A stretch of DNA of 14,644 nucleotides, taken from assembly GCA_003648455.1 (NCBI GenBank), contig QMPG01000040.1:1-14644 (forward strand), read 5' to 3'. This stretch comes from Bacteroidota bacterium (GTDB lineage: Bacteria > Bacteroidota > Bacteroidia > Bacteroidales > B39-G9). Below the pieces are notes generated by a model that worked only from the letters and a program-made list of their open reading frames with translations, was not told the origin of the DNA and searched no databases. Position numbers and translations under genes: made by a program. Shown here one piece after another: positions 1 to 8,122 of this stretch. The stretch's first letter is position 1. Every line of letters begins with the position of its first letter.

Positions 1-201
1 GACAATTGGTGAAGAGAAAAACAGCAATCCCTTTTTTCAATAAAATATCTAATTTTAAAGTGAGCCTTTAGTGTGTTCAAATTTATATTAAAGCGTAGTC
101 AGAGACTACGCTTAGCAGGGGCGTAGTCAGAGACTACGCTTAGCAGGTTAATATTTTTTAATTTTTAAGATAATTTTTGCGTGCAATTTATTCTCTTTGA
201 G
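1..201. other. Gene-free left edge with tandem hairpin repeat
   Basis: I find no coding region here on either strand. The stretch lies downstream of the PAS kinase gene, which reads leftward and stops at 202. Its only clear structure is the pair of GC-rich palindromic repeats at 91-147, annotated separately. Bases 1-90 are ordinary AT-rich sequence without a recognisable motif. They could be the edge of something that lies outside the window. Confidence 0.6.
91..147. repeat. Two tandem 28-bp palindromic repeats
   Basis: A 27-base unit occurs at 93-119 and again, identically, at 121-147, giving a 28-bp period. Each unit begins with a perfect inverted repeat, GCGTAGTC / GACTACGC, around the 3-base loop AGA, followed by a tail TTAGCAGG. 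In the first copy the stem extends to 10 bp (91-100 with 104-113). The unit is much more GC-rich than its surroundings. It lies 55-110 bp past the stop of the leftward PAS kinase gene. In that direction the last hairpin is followed by a T/A-rich stretch, so it might end that transcript. It also resembles a dispersed intergenic palindrome (REP-like). Two copies are too few and too close together for a CRISPR array. Confidence 0.85.
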
Positions 202-2151
202 TTATTGCGCTTTAAGTTGAATAATAAATTTACTTCCTTTTCCCACTTCACTTTCTACCCAAATTTTTCCATGGTTTTTTTCAACAAATTCTTTACAAAG
301 AATTAAACCCAAACCTGTTCCTTTTTCTCCTGATGTTCCATTTGTAGAAAAGTTTTTATCAATTTTAAAAAGTTTGCTGATATTTTTTTTATTTATACCA
401 ATTCCTGTGTCAGCAATAGAAATTTTTATCATATGATCTTCTTTAACAGAAGAAATAGTAATATTTCCTTTATCGGTAAATTTAATTGCATTATTAACAA
501 GATTTCTTATAACAGTAGAAATCATATTTTTGTCGGCAAAAATTTTATGATTAGGATTTATTCTTGATATTAAAGAAATATTTTTAGCATCGGCAACGTT
601 TTTTATTAATTCAAAATTATTTATAACAATTTTATCAATGCTAAAAATTTCAGGCGATAATTTTATGCGATTTGTTTGAGTTCTTGACCACTCTAATAAA
701 TTTTGAAGCAAATAATATGTGTTCCTTGAATTTATGTATATGTTTTCTACAAATTCTTTTTTTTCTTCGTTGGTAAACTCTGTAAAATTATTTGACAATA
801 ATTTACTGAAATTCATTATGTTACCTATTGGATTCGTTAAATCATGAGCTATTATTGAGAAAAATTTATCTTTTGTTGCATTTAGTTCTTTTAATCGTTC
901 TTCATTTTTCTTTAATATTTCACTTGTTTTTATTCTTTCGGTTATATCTCTTGAGGAGCTGACAGAATAAATAATATTTCCGGCATCATCTTTAATTATT
1001 TGATTAGCAGATTCAAACCAAATATACTCACCTGATTTTTTACGAATACGATAAGTTGAAGTGAAACTACCCTCTTTTTTTATTTTAACCCTATTCTTAA
1101 TTAAATTATCAATATCATCAGGGTGGACAAGTTCAAGAGGATTAGTTCCAATCAATTTTTCATTATCATACCCGAGTATAATTTTACTTGATGGGCTTAC
1201 ATATTTATATTTTCCATTTGGGTAATGAATGCATATAATATCTTTTGAATTTTCTGAAATAAGACGAAATTTTGCTTCGCTTTTTTTTAGTTTTGCTTCA
1301 TTTTTTTTTCTTTCTGTTATGTCTCTAAAAAAAGATTGGTATGTTTTGTCCGGCATCATTTTAGAATGCATTTCAATAGATAGTTTAGTGCCGTCTTTTC
1401 GTGTTATTACTCGTTCGTTTTTAATGACTTCGCCTTTTTCTAATAATTTGTATTGCAGAGGTTTTGTTTTGATTTGATTTTTTGAGAACAAATCTTTCAT
1501 GTTCATTCTTAATAGTTCATCTTTTGAATAACCCGTGAGTTCGCAAGTTTTATTGTTTACTAATATGAAATTACCGTGTTCATCTCCTTGAAAAAAAGCA
1601 TCTGAGGCAGATTCAATTAACATGCGATAATTCTTCTCTGATTTTTGCAGTTTTTTTTCTGTCAATTTCTGCTTGGTAATGTCAATATTCAAACTAAGAA
1701 TTGATTCAATTCTGCCTCTGTTGTCTGTTATTGGTTGTGCCACACGCATTATATTTAATATTGACCCATTTTTATGAACCATACATATGTCAATAATTTT
1801 GGATTCCCCTTTTAATAGTAATGGATAATTTTTTTTAAATATATGAATAGAATCGGGAGTTAGAAATTTTGTGATGTGTTTACCAATTAATTCAGATGGT
1901 TTATAACCAAGCATTTTTGCTGTACTAGGGCTACATTTAATAATAATGCCTTTGGTGTTAATTACTTCGCCACCATAGGGTAACAAGTTAAATAGTAAGC
2001 GGTATAATTTTTCACTTTTGTGTAGTAAATTTCCTATTTTTATCTGCTCATCTATATCTGACCTATAGCCGTCTTTTAATTCATCTAATTCGGTTTCTAA
2101 TTTTTTAAGCCTATTTTCAAGTTCTTCGTATGTAGGTTTAAATTTTTTCAT
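202..2151 (-). CDS. Soluble triple-PAS sensor histidine kinase
   Basis: Predicted cytoplasmic hybrid-free histidine kinase of 649 residues. A charged coiled coil (about 1-48) is followed by three PAS/PAC modules (about 49-160, 170-281 and 292-406), each ending in the PAC-like tail DIT(K/E)(Q/R). HisKA comes next, with phospho-acceptor His436 in FSIIAHDLTNP. The HATPase_c domain has an N box at about 549-559 (NLVNNAIKFT), a G1 box DTGIG at 581-585 and a G2 box GTGLGL at 611-616. There is no signal peptide, transmembrane helix or receiver domain, so the stimulus is probably intracellular or perceived through PAS-bound ligands. No PAS cofactor can be assigned from sequence. The ATG at 2151 is the first codon of the coiled coil. 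The exported-protein gene ends 40 bp upstream and may share its transcript. No response regulator is adjacent, so the partner is unknown. Confidence 0.93.
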   Translation of the reverse strand: MKKFKPTYEELENRLKKLETELDELKDGYRSDIDEQIKIGNLLHKSEKLYRLLFNLLPYGGEVINTKGIIIKCSPSTAKMLGYKPSELIGKHITKFLTPDSIHIFKKNYPLLLKGESKIIDICMVHKNGSILNIMRVAQPITDNRGRIESILSLNIDITKQKLTEKKLQKSEKNYRMLIESASDAFFQGDEHGNFILVNNKTCELTGYSKDELLRMNMKDLFSKNQIKTKPLQYKLLEKGEVIKNERVITRKDGTKLSIEMHSKMMPDKTYQSFFRDITERKKNEAKLKKSEAKFRLISENSKDIICIHYPNGKYKYVSPSSKIILGYDNEKLIGTNPLELVHPDDIDNLIKNRVKIKKEGSFTSTYRIRKKSGEYIWFESANQIIKDDAGNIIYSVSSSRDITERIKTSEILKKNEERLKELNATKDKFFSIIAHDLTNPIGNIMNFSKLLSNNFTEFTNEEKKEFVENIYINSRNTYYLLQNLLEWSRTQTNRIKLSPEIFSIDKIVINNFELIKNVADAKNISLISRINPNHKIFADKNMISTVIRNLVNNAIKFTDKGNITISSVKEDHMIKISIADTGIGINKKNISKLFKIDKNFSTNGTSGEKGTGLGLILCKEFVEKNHGKIWVESEVGKGSKFIIQLKAQ

Positions 2152-2191
2152 TTTGGTTAAAAGTAAAATGTAAATAAATTAGTTATTTATT

Positions 2192-2806
2192 TCAACTACC
2201 AATAATAAAAGCAATTATAATACCTGTTACCATGCCGACAGCAGAGCCTTTTAGAGCATTGTTTATTCGTTTTCGTTTAGCACTTTCTTTATATCCCAGT
2301 AAATAATAATTGTTGTTGGCATAATTAGGATATTTGCTTTTTATTTTTTTCCCGGAAGCTTTTGTAGAACCAATAATTGTAGTTGCAGCTCCTGGAATTA
2401 ACGGTGCATAAAACATTTTGTCAAGAGGCAGAATAGCAGATGTACCTCCTGCAACAAAACCTAAAACCGTAAATAAAGGGGCTTTGTAATTTTTGTAAGC
2501 ATCAAATTCTCCTTTAACGTAATCTTTCATTTGAGGAATTGTAAAATAGTTGCCCAACAAAGTGTCTTTTTTGTAATAAACATTTTCAACACCACTTTTG
2601 TCGGTTACAGAAAATATATCATCAACATCAATTTGTTTTTCTTTCCCTTTATTATTTAGATATACTAAATTATGTGTGTCTTCGTATTTATTTATGTTAT
2701 AATTGCTAATTGTAATTTTTTTACCATTTAAGAGCCAAACAGTATTTTGTGCAGGAGAAACATTAATTATTAAAAATATTGATAATAAAGATATTAGATA
2801 TTTCAT
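2192..2806 (-). CDS. Exported hypothetical protein with glycine-rich hydrophobic segments
   Basis: I do not recognise a named family. The 204-residue product starts with a signal peptide (about 1-19, cleavage near SPAQ). A small basic/polar region (about 20-80) follows, resembling the short 'write a GK(K/E)I ... V...DIFSV' beta segments often seen at the start of secreted Bacteroidota proteins. Residues about 109-150 are hydrophobic and rich in Gly/Ala (GFVAGGTSA, PLIPGAATT). A C-terminal glycine-zipper-like hydrophobic helix occupies about 185-204 (GSAVGMVTGIIIAFIIGS). The protein is therefore probably exported and membrane associated. It lies 40 bp upstream of, and co-directional with, the PAS kinase, and an AT-only inverted repeat overlaps its stop (2172-2179 with 2185-2192). 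The link to the kinase is inference from position only. Confidence 0.75.
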   Translation of the reverse strand: MKYLISLLSIFLIINVSPAQNTVWLLNGKKITISNYNINKYEDTHNLVYLNNKGKEKQIDVDDIFSVTDKSGVENVYYKKDTLLGNYFTIPQMKDYVKGEFDAYKNYKAPLFTVLGFVAGGTSAILPLDKMFYAPLIPGAATTIIGSTKASGKKIKSKYPNYANNNYYLLGYKESAKRKRINNALKGSAVGMVTGIIIAFIIGS

Positions 2807-3091
2807 TGGTGTTAATTTTATTTTTAGAATATTAAATAAGCATTATAAAAAAATAGAGAAATTCCATATAAGAAATCTAAAATAAAATCATTAAGTCGAT
2901 TAATTAAACATTATCTTATATTAAATTTACTAAAATTTAAAATTAGTGAAAAATCTATAAAGAAAAAATAAATATTGATTTTTTGTTTTCTAACATAATT
3001 ATATTTTTGATTTTTATATTAAAAATTAATAATCTTGCTAAAATTTATAAAATAGTAATAATAATTAACATCAATAAAAAGATATACTTAA
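2807..3091. other. Divergent AT-rich spacer, exported protein gene / gcvP
   Basis: This gene-free stretch separates the divergent 204-residue protein gene and gcvP, so it should hold promoters for both. It is extremely AT-rich. I looked for a glycine riboswitch, which controls gcv genes in some bacteria, and saw no GC-containing paired core that would fit. A near-consensus Bacteroidota -7 element for gcvP is annotated at 3002-3009. For the leftward gene the best I see is a poor match (TATTTTTT read on the minus strand) at 2848-2855. Confidence 0.5.
3002..3009 (+). promoter_or_regulatory. Possible gcvP promoter -7 element
   Basis: TATTTTTG matches the Bacteroidota primary-sigma -7 consensus TAnnTTTG exactly and lies 83 bases before the gcvP ATG. 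TTG triplets that could serve as the -33 element occur at 2983-2985 and 2975-2977. Their spacings to the -7 element are 16 and 24 bases, which bracket rather than match the usual 19-21. In sequence this AT-rich the match could be chance. Confidence 0.35.
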
Positions 3092-5959
3092 ATGGCAACA
3101 GAAAAATTCTATCATCGTCATAATGGACCAAGAGTTCAGGAAGTTGACGAAATGTTAAAAAAGATAGGTGTTACATCAGTTGATGAGTTAATTGATCAAA
3201 CAATACCTGAGTCAATTCGTTTAGATAAACCTTTAGATTTAGCTGAGGGAATAAGTGAATATGAATATCTTAATAAAATAAAGAAGATAGCTTCAAAAAA
3301 CAAGCTATTTAAGACTTATATTGGTTTGGGATATTATAACACTATTACACCTTCGGTTATTTTACGTAATGTGTTTGAAAACCCAAGTTGGTATACTTCA
3401 TACACACCTTATCAGGCAGAGATATCGCAGGGTAGGTTAGAGGCGTTGTTAAATTTCCAAACTGCCATTATGGAACTTACAGGAATGGAAATCGCTAACT
3501 CATCGTTATTAGACGAAGGTACTTCAGCAGCCGAAGCTGTTCTTATGATGTATCGAAAAAGAGATCGCTCTTTAGCCAAAAATAACGGGAATAAGCTTTT
3601 TATAGATAAAAATATTTTTCCACAAACTTTAGATGTTTTAAAAACACGAACTAGTCCTTTCGACATTGAATTAATTATTGGTGATTTTAAAGAATTTGAA
3701 CCAGACGATAAAATTTTTGGAGCAGTTGTTCAATATCCTGCTGCTAATGGAGAAATAGTTGATTATGCCGATTTTGTGTCAAAAATTCACGAGAATAAAG
3801 GGCTAGTTACTGTTGTTGCCGATATTTTAAGTTTGGTAATGTTAACTCCTCCGGCTGAATGGGGTGCAGACATTGTTGTTGGTAACACACAACGCCTTGG
3901 TCTCCCAATGTTTTATGGTGGTCCACATGCAGGTTATTTTGCTACACGACAAAAATATGTTAGAAACATGCCGGGACGTATTATTGGAATTTCAGTTGAT
4001 GCTAATGGAGAACAAGCGTTACGAATGACACTACAAACACGTGAGCAACATATTAAAAGAGAAAAAGCTACATCAAACATTTGTACTTCTCAGGCTTTAA
4101 TGGCAACAATGGCCGGTTTATATGTTTCTTATCATGGTAAAGATGGGATGAAACGCATTGCAAATAATATTCATTCATGTGCGGGTGTTTTAAATCAGGA
4201 ATTATCAAAATTAGGCTATAAACAAGAAATCGAAAATTATTTTGATACAATTCAAATAAAATTATCTGAAAATATAAGTTCAAAAGATATTGAGAAATTA
4301 GCTCTTGAAAGAGAAATTAATTTTAATTATATTGATGATAAAACAATTGGTATTAGTGTTGATGAGACAACAAATGTTAATGATATTAATTTAATTATTG
4401 AAATTTTTGCTCTAGCAAAAAATACATCTGTAAATAAAATTAATGAAATAAATAATGATATTTATTTCGATAAAAAATTTGTAAGACAATCAACATTTCT
4501 TGAAGAAAAGGTTTTTAATACATTTCATTCAGAAACAGAAATGATGAGATACATTAAAAAATTAGAGCGTAAAGATTTATCATTAACTCATTCGATGACC
4601 CCATTAGGATCATGTACGATGAAATTAAATTCGGCAAATTCAATGTTGGCATTAAGTTGGGCAGAGTTTGGAGGAATTCATCCTTTTGTTCCTGAAAATC
4701 AAGCACTGGGATATAAGGAGTTAGTTGAAGATTTAGGAAAAGATTTATGTGTTATAACAGGTTTTTCTGGTGTTTCATTTCAGCCAAATTCAGGTGCAGC
4801 AGGTGAGTATGCAGGTTTAATGGTTATACGTCAATATCATTTAGATCATGGAGACGCTCATCGTAATGTGGTTTTAATACCATCTTCGGCTCATGGAACA
4901 AATCCTGCAAGTGCTCACATGTGTGGTGCAGAAGTTGTTATTGTTGATTGTGATGAAAAAGGAAACATTAATTTAGAAGATTTTAAAAATAAAGCCGAAC
5001 AACATAAAGATAATTTAAGTGCATTTATGGTAACATATCCGTCAACTCATGGTGTTTTCGAAAGTGCCATTAAAGAGATGGTTGAAATTACTCATAAAAA
5101 TGGTGGATTAGTATATATGGATGGTGCTAATATGAATGCTCAAATTGGATTAACAAGTCCTGGTTATATTGGTGCTGACGTATGCCACTTGAATTTGCAT
5201 AAAACATTCTCAAGTCCTCACGGTGGTGGCGGACCAGGTGTTGGACCAATCTGTGTAAACGATAAATTGGTTGATTATTTGCCTACTCATCCTATTGTAA
5301 ATACTGGTGGCAACAAAGGAGTAGCAGCAGTTTCGTCTGCTCAGTTTGGTAGTGCAGGTTTATTACCAATATCTCATGCTTATGTTAAAATGTTAGGTGC
5401 TGATGGTTTAACCGAAGCTACAAAAATTGCAATTCTAAATGCTAATTATATTGCATCATCCCTACAAGAAGCTTATGGAGTTCTTTATACCGGAGAAAAC
5501 GGCAGATGTGCGCATGAAATGATTTTAGATTGCAGAACTTTTAAACATGAATATGGAATTGAAACAGGTGATATTGCCCGTCGTTTAATGGATTATGGTT
5601 TTCATGCTCCAACATTATCATTCCCTGTTCATGAGACTCTTATGGTAGAACCAACCGAAAGTGAGTCGAAGGAGGAAATAGACCGTTTTATTGAAACAAT
5701 GTTAGCCATTCGTGAAGAAATAGAAGACATTAAGAGAGGTAAGGCTGATGCTGAAGATAATGTTTTAGTAAATGCCCCTCACTCGGCTAAAGATATTGCT
5801 ATTTTAGAATGGAAACATAAATATAGCAGACAAAAAGCATGTTACCCATTAGATTGGATTGTTTATAATAAGTTTTGGCCGGCTGTAAGTAAAATTGATA
5901 ACGGTTATGGCGATAGAAATTTGATGTGCTCAAGTGCTGAGCTTGAAGAATATAAATAA
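3092..5959 (+). CDS. gcvP: Glycine dehydrogenase (decarboxylating), P-protein
   Basis: This PLP enzyme of the glycine cleavage system decarboxylates glycine and passes the aminomethyl group to lipoyl-H-protein (EC 1.4.4.2), feeding tetrahydrofolate one-carbon units. The 955 residues match the usual full-length single-chain form, not the split GcvPA/GcvPB form. Visible family signatures are YTPYQAEISQGRLEALLNFQ (about 104-123), the mid-protein segment MTPLGSCTMKLN (502-513), SSAHGTNPASA (about 598-608), and the PLP-lysine motif NLHKTFSSPHGGGGPGVGP, with Lys704 as the expected Schiff-base residue (codon 5201-5203). The ATG at 3092 gives the typical N-terminus, with FYHRHNGP shortly after it. 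No gcvT, gcvH or lpd lies beside it, so the other subunits must be encoded elsewhere. No clear Shine-Dalgarno is seen, only an A-rich leader. Confidence 0.98.
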   Translation: MATEKFYHRHNGPRVQEVDEMLKKIGVTSVDELIDQTIPESIRLDKPLDLAEGISEYEYLNKIKKIASKNKLFKTYIGLGYYNTITPSVILRNVFENPSWYTSYTPYQAEISQGRLEALLNFQTAIMELTGMEIANSSLLDEGTSAAEAVLMMYRKRDRSLAKNNGNKLFIDKNIFPQTLDVLKTRTSPFDIELIIGDFKEFEPDDKIFGAVVQYPAANGEIVDYADFVSKIHENKGLVTVVADILSLVMLTPPAEWGADIVVGNTQRLGLPMFYGGPHAGYFATRQKYVRNMPGRIIGISVDANGEQALRMTLQTREQHIKREKATSNICTSQALMATMAGLYVSYHGKDGMKRIANNIHSCAGVLNQELSKLGYKQEIENYFDTIQIKLSENISSKDIEKLALEREINFNYIDDKTIGISVDETTNVNDINLIIEIFALAKNTSVNKINEINNDIYFDKKFVRQSTFLEEKVFNTFHSETEMMRYIKKLERKDLSLTHSMTPLGSCTMKLNSANSMLALSWAEFGGIHPFVPENQALGYKELVEDLGKDLCVITGFSGVSFQPNSGAAGEYAGLMVIRQYHLDHGDAHRNVVLIPSSAHGTNPASAHMCGAEVVIVDCDEKGNINLEDFKNKAEQHKDNLSAFMVTYPSTHGVFESAIKEMVEITHKNGGLVYMDGANMNAQIGLTSPGYIGADVCHLNLHKTFSSPHGGGGPGVGPICVNDKLVDYLPTHPIVNTGGNKGVAAVSSAQFGSAGLLPISHAYVKMLGADGLTEATKIAILNANYIASSLQEAYGVLYTGENGRCAHEMILDCRTFKHEYGIETGDIARRLMDYGFHAPTLSFPVHETLMVEPTESESKEEIDRFIETMLAIREEIEDIKRGKADAEDNVLVNAPHSAKDIAILEWKHKYSRQKACYPLDWIVYNKFWPAVSKIDNGYGDRNLMCSSAELEEYK

Positions 5960-5974
5960 ATAAATTAAAAACAG

Positions 5975-6042
5975 AACACTGATAACACTGATTTAACTGA
6001 ATTTTACGGATTTTTTCTGTTATTGTATGCTAAATCAGTGTT
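5975..6042. terminator. Possible bidirectional terminator / inverted repeat between convergent genes
   Basis: AACACTGATTTA (5984-5995) and TAAATCAGTGTT (6031-6042) form a perfect 12-bp inverted repeat around a 35-base loop. It lies in the short gap between the ends of gcvP and the outer-membrane protein gene. The left arm is preceded by a direct copy of its first nine bases (AACACTGAT at 5975-5983). T-rich sequence follows the stem in both directions, so it could stop transcripts from both sides. The loop is long for a classical intrinsic terminator, and the CTGAT-rich wording looks like a dispersed intergenic repeat, so the terminator role is uncertain. Confidence 0.45.
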
Positions 6043-6100
6043 GTTTGTATTTAAACCGGTTGAATTACAGATAAATACCCACGCATCTTGATTGCTAAAT

Positions 6101-8071
6101 TTATTCATATTTAATAATTTCAGGTACATTTGTGCTGAAGTCATTTATTTCAAAATCTTGATTTGAAATATGGATAGTCATGTTTTCAAAGTCAGGAGGT
6201 TTACGTGGATAATAAGCAATACGAATTTCAAAAGAGTGAAGCACCAAATTATCGTTTCTTATTCTAAAACCTATGCCTATACCTGAATAATATTTATTTT
6301 TAAAAACAAAATTGTTATTATTACCAACTACACCAAAATCGACAAAAGTAAAAATAGCTGCACCAAAACCATAATAATAAAAAGAAGGGAAGATTACATT
6401 TTCAATTTTGCCGCTAAATCGTTTCTTTCCATAAAGAGTGCTTAATGAAAAATCTCTAATACCATTATCTCTGTTTATATTTAAATGCTCTTCATCATAC
6501 CTTTTAAAGCCATTTGTGTAATTAATTTTGAGATAGTGCCTGGTTCTTATTCCATGAAAATTAATTAATTTTGACATATAAATTCCGTCAAATCTAATTA
6601 TTGCATTTTCGTATGAGTTATTATTAAAGTAGCTTCCAATTGAAATCTTTGAATTAAAATAATATAATTTTTTAGTTACTATACCTTTTGAAAAACTCAG
6701 TCCTGAATAAAATCTGTTTTCATAATTATCTAATTCAGAACCAAAAGTAAATTCAATAAGGCTACCATAAGGAATATCCTCTGTTTTACCAAAACCACGT
6801 ATAAGTTTTGTTTTGTAATAATGTTGTTTAGAAAAACCAATGCTTGCCAAGCCTCTTGTAATATTATAAAACATTTGATTAGAATCAGGTGCTATATTTG
6901 GTCGTTCGGTAAATTCTTTTCGCATTAGTCTTGCCGAAATAATTAATCGGGCTCTTTCTTTTTTGCCTATAATTTTGTTTTGTATTTTAAAACTTCTACC
7001 TATCCATAAATCTTCGTAGTTATAGCCAAGAGGTATAGTAAATGTCATAGAATCATTTATGGAAATATTATCGTATAGGAAGGTTTTGTTTAGGGTTAGA
7101 CCACCTGCATATTTTACATCAGGAGTAAGAAATTTTTTCTTAAAGTTAATTTCATAAGTCGTTCGTTCATAAAGATTGAAATATTTTAATTCTCCCGAAA
7201 TAAAAGAACCTTTAATATTATTAATTCTGTAATACCCTTTATAGCCGTTTTTTTTAATATTATCTGAATTTAAGTAAAACTTATTTACTTGCTGATTACC
7301 TGTGCCAAAAATATTTTTATCAAAAATATCAATTCGTCCACTTGTTTTATCATATATCTGACCTTCAAGTCCGATTGTCCATGCATCTTTGGTTAAAATA
7401 GTGATATTGACATAGTTAGTATCGATAAGCTCGGGTGTGAGAATAATTTTTGCATCGGTAATAAAAGATAAATCTCTTATAATTCTTTCATTATCGGCAA
7501 TAATATATGGATTAACAGTGTCTCCTTTATAAAACAAAAGATTGTTTTTAATGATTCGTTTGTTTGTGCGTACATGAATTCGGTTTGCGGTTCTCGCAGC
7601 AAATGTATTAACTTGTTGAAGAGTGTCTGATAGGCTTGTTTCAAAAACATCTAATGTTTTTACATGAATATTTTTAATGATTTTACCTCTATATTTTAAG
7701 AATTCAGATTCGTTTCTAATTGAATTTTGATTTTTTGTTGATGTATCTGTGGCAGGAACAAAAATTAATCCGTAGAACTTACCGACAAGGTTTTTTTTTG
7801 ATGTTTTTTCTCCAAGTTTGTTATAGAACTCAGCCGATTTTTTTGCTTTGTGTGTGTTTTTGTTAATTGTGATTGTGTCGGAATTAATAATAACAGTGTC
7901 GGTTTTGAAATACATTAATTTATTATCAATAACAACATAACTACCACCTTTTACAAAAATGCTGTCGGGTGTGGTGGTTTCTGTTCTATTTATTGCAAAT
8001 GATTGTTTTGTAATAATTATTAGAATTATCACAAACAACAAACCGGCGATATGTTTAGTTTTTTTTGACAA
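6101..8071 (-). CDS. POTRA-domain outer-membrane beta-barrel protein (BamA/TamA-like)
   Basis: The 656-residue predicted outer-membrane protein has a signal peptide (about 1-26, ending QSFA), a low-complexity Ser/Thr/Lys region (about 27-125) and one recognisable POTRA-like domain (about 129-227). The POTRA pattern includes a '(I/L)FYKGDTVNPYIIADNERIIRDL' type turn and a following strand DAKIIL. Residues about 230-625 are alternating hydrophobic/aromatic beta strands typical of a surface-antigen barrel, followed by a short polar tail. Omp85-family proteins fold or export envelope proteins and lipids. With one POTRA domain this is unlikely to be the essential BamA, and its substrate is unknown. 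The start is TTG at 8071: an in-frame stop lies 8 codons upstream, and no ATG precedes the signal peptide. It is last in the leftward gene run, 51 bp after rlpA. Confidence 0.75.
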   Translation of the reverse strand: MSKKTKHIAGLLFVIILIIITKQSFAINRTETTTPDSIFVKGGSYVVIDNKLMYFKTDTVIINSDTITINKNTHKAKKSAEFYNKLGEKTSKKNLVGKFYGLIFVPATDTSTKNQNSIRNESEFLKYRGKIIKNIHVKTLDVFETSLSDTLQQVNTFAARTANRIHVRTNKRIIKNNLLFYKGDTVNPYIIADNERIIRDLSFITDAKIILTPELIDTNYVNITILTKDAWTIGLEGQIYDKTSGRIDIFDKNIFGTGNQQVNKFYLNSDNIKKNGYKGYYRINNIKGSFISGELKYFNLYERTTYEINFKKKFLTPDVKYAGGLTLNKTFLYDNISINDSMTFTIPLGYNYEDLWIGRSFKIQNKIIGKKERARLIISARLMRKEFTERPNIAPDSNQMFYNITRGLASIGFSKQHYYKTKLIRGFGKTEDIPYGSLIEFTFGSELDNYENRFYSGLSFSKGIVTKKLYYFNSKISIGSYFNNNSYENAIIRFDGIYMSKLINFHGIRTRHYLKINYTNGFKRYDEEHLNINRDNGIRDFSLSTLYGKKRFSGKIENVIFPSFYYYGFGAAIFTFVDFGVVGNNNNFVFKNKYYSGIGIGFRIRNDNLVLHSFEIRIAYYPRKPPDFENMTIHISNQDFEINDFSTNVPEIIKYE

Positions 8072-8081
8072 AAATTTAATG

Positions 8082-8118
8082 ATTATTTTTGTTTAGATTT
8101 TTTTGTATCAAAAATAAT
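8082..8118 (-). repeat. 10-bp inverted repeat before TTG start
   Basis: ATTATTTTTG (8082-8091) and CAAAAATAAT (8109-8118) are perfect reverse complements around a 17-base loop. They fill the gap between the rlpA stop and the TTG start of the outer-membrane protein gene. In the leftward transcript the stem would end about 10 bases before the start codon, where a ribosome binds. It is AT-only and may be weak. No run of U follows that would make it a convincing terminator. Confidence 0.5.
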
Positions 8119-8122
8119 TAAA

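Noticed and set aside
1..90. End of an insertion sequence at the left edge
   Set aside because: The wording looked vaguely like a transposon terminus, but there is no second inverted end, target duplication or transposase fragment to support it.
91..147. CRISPR array
   Set aside because: There are two copies with a 28-bp period and no spacer sequence between them, and no cas gene is in the window.
1229..1477. Open frame of 82 codons on the plus strand inside the PAS kinase gene
   Set aside because: It is antisense to the second and third PAS modules, whose sequence is clearly conserved. The Phe/Ser-rich product is what reverse reading of Lys-rich coding sequence gives.
2807..3091. Glycine riboswitch ahead of gcvP
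   Set aside because: The spacer is almost entirely A/T with no conserved GC-containing stems. A tandem or single glycine aptamer would not fit this sequence.
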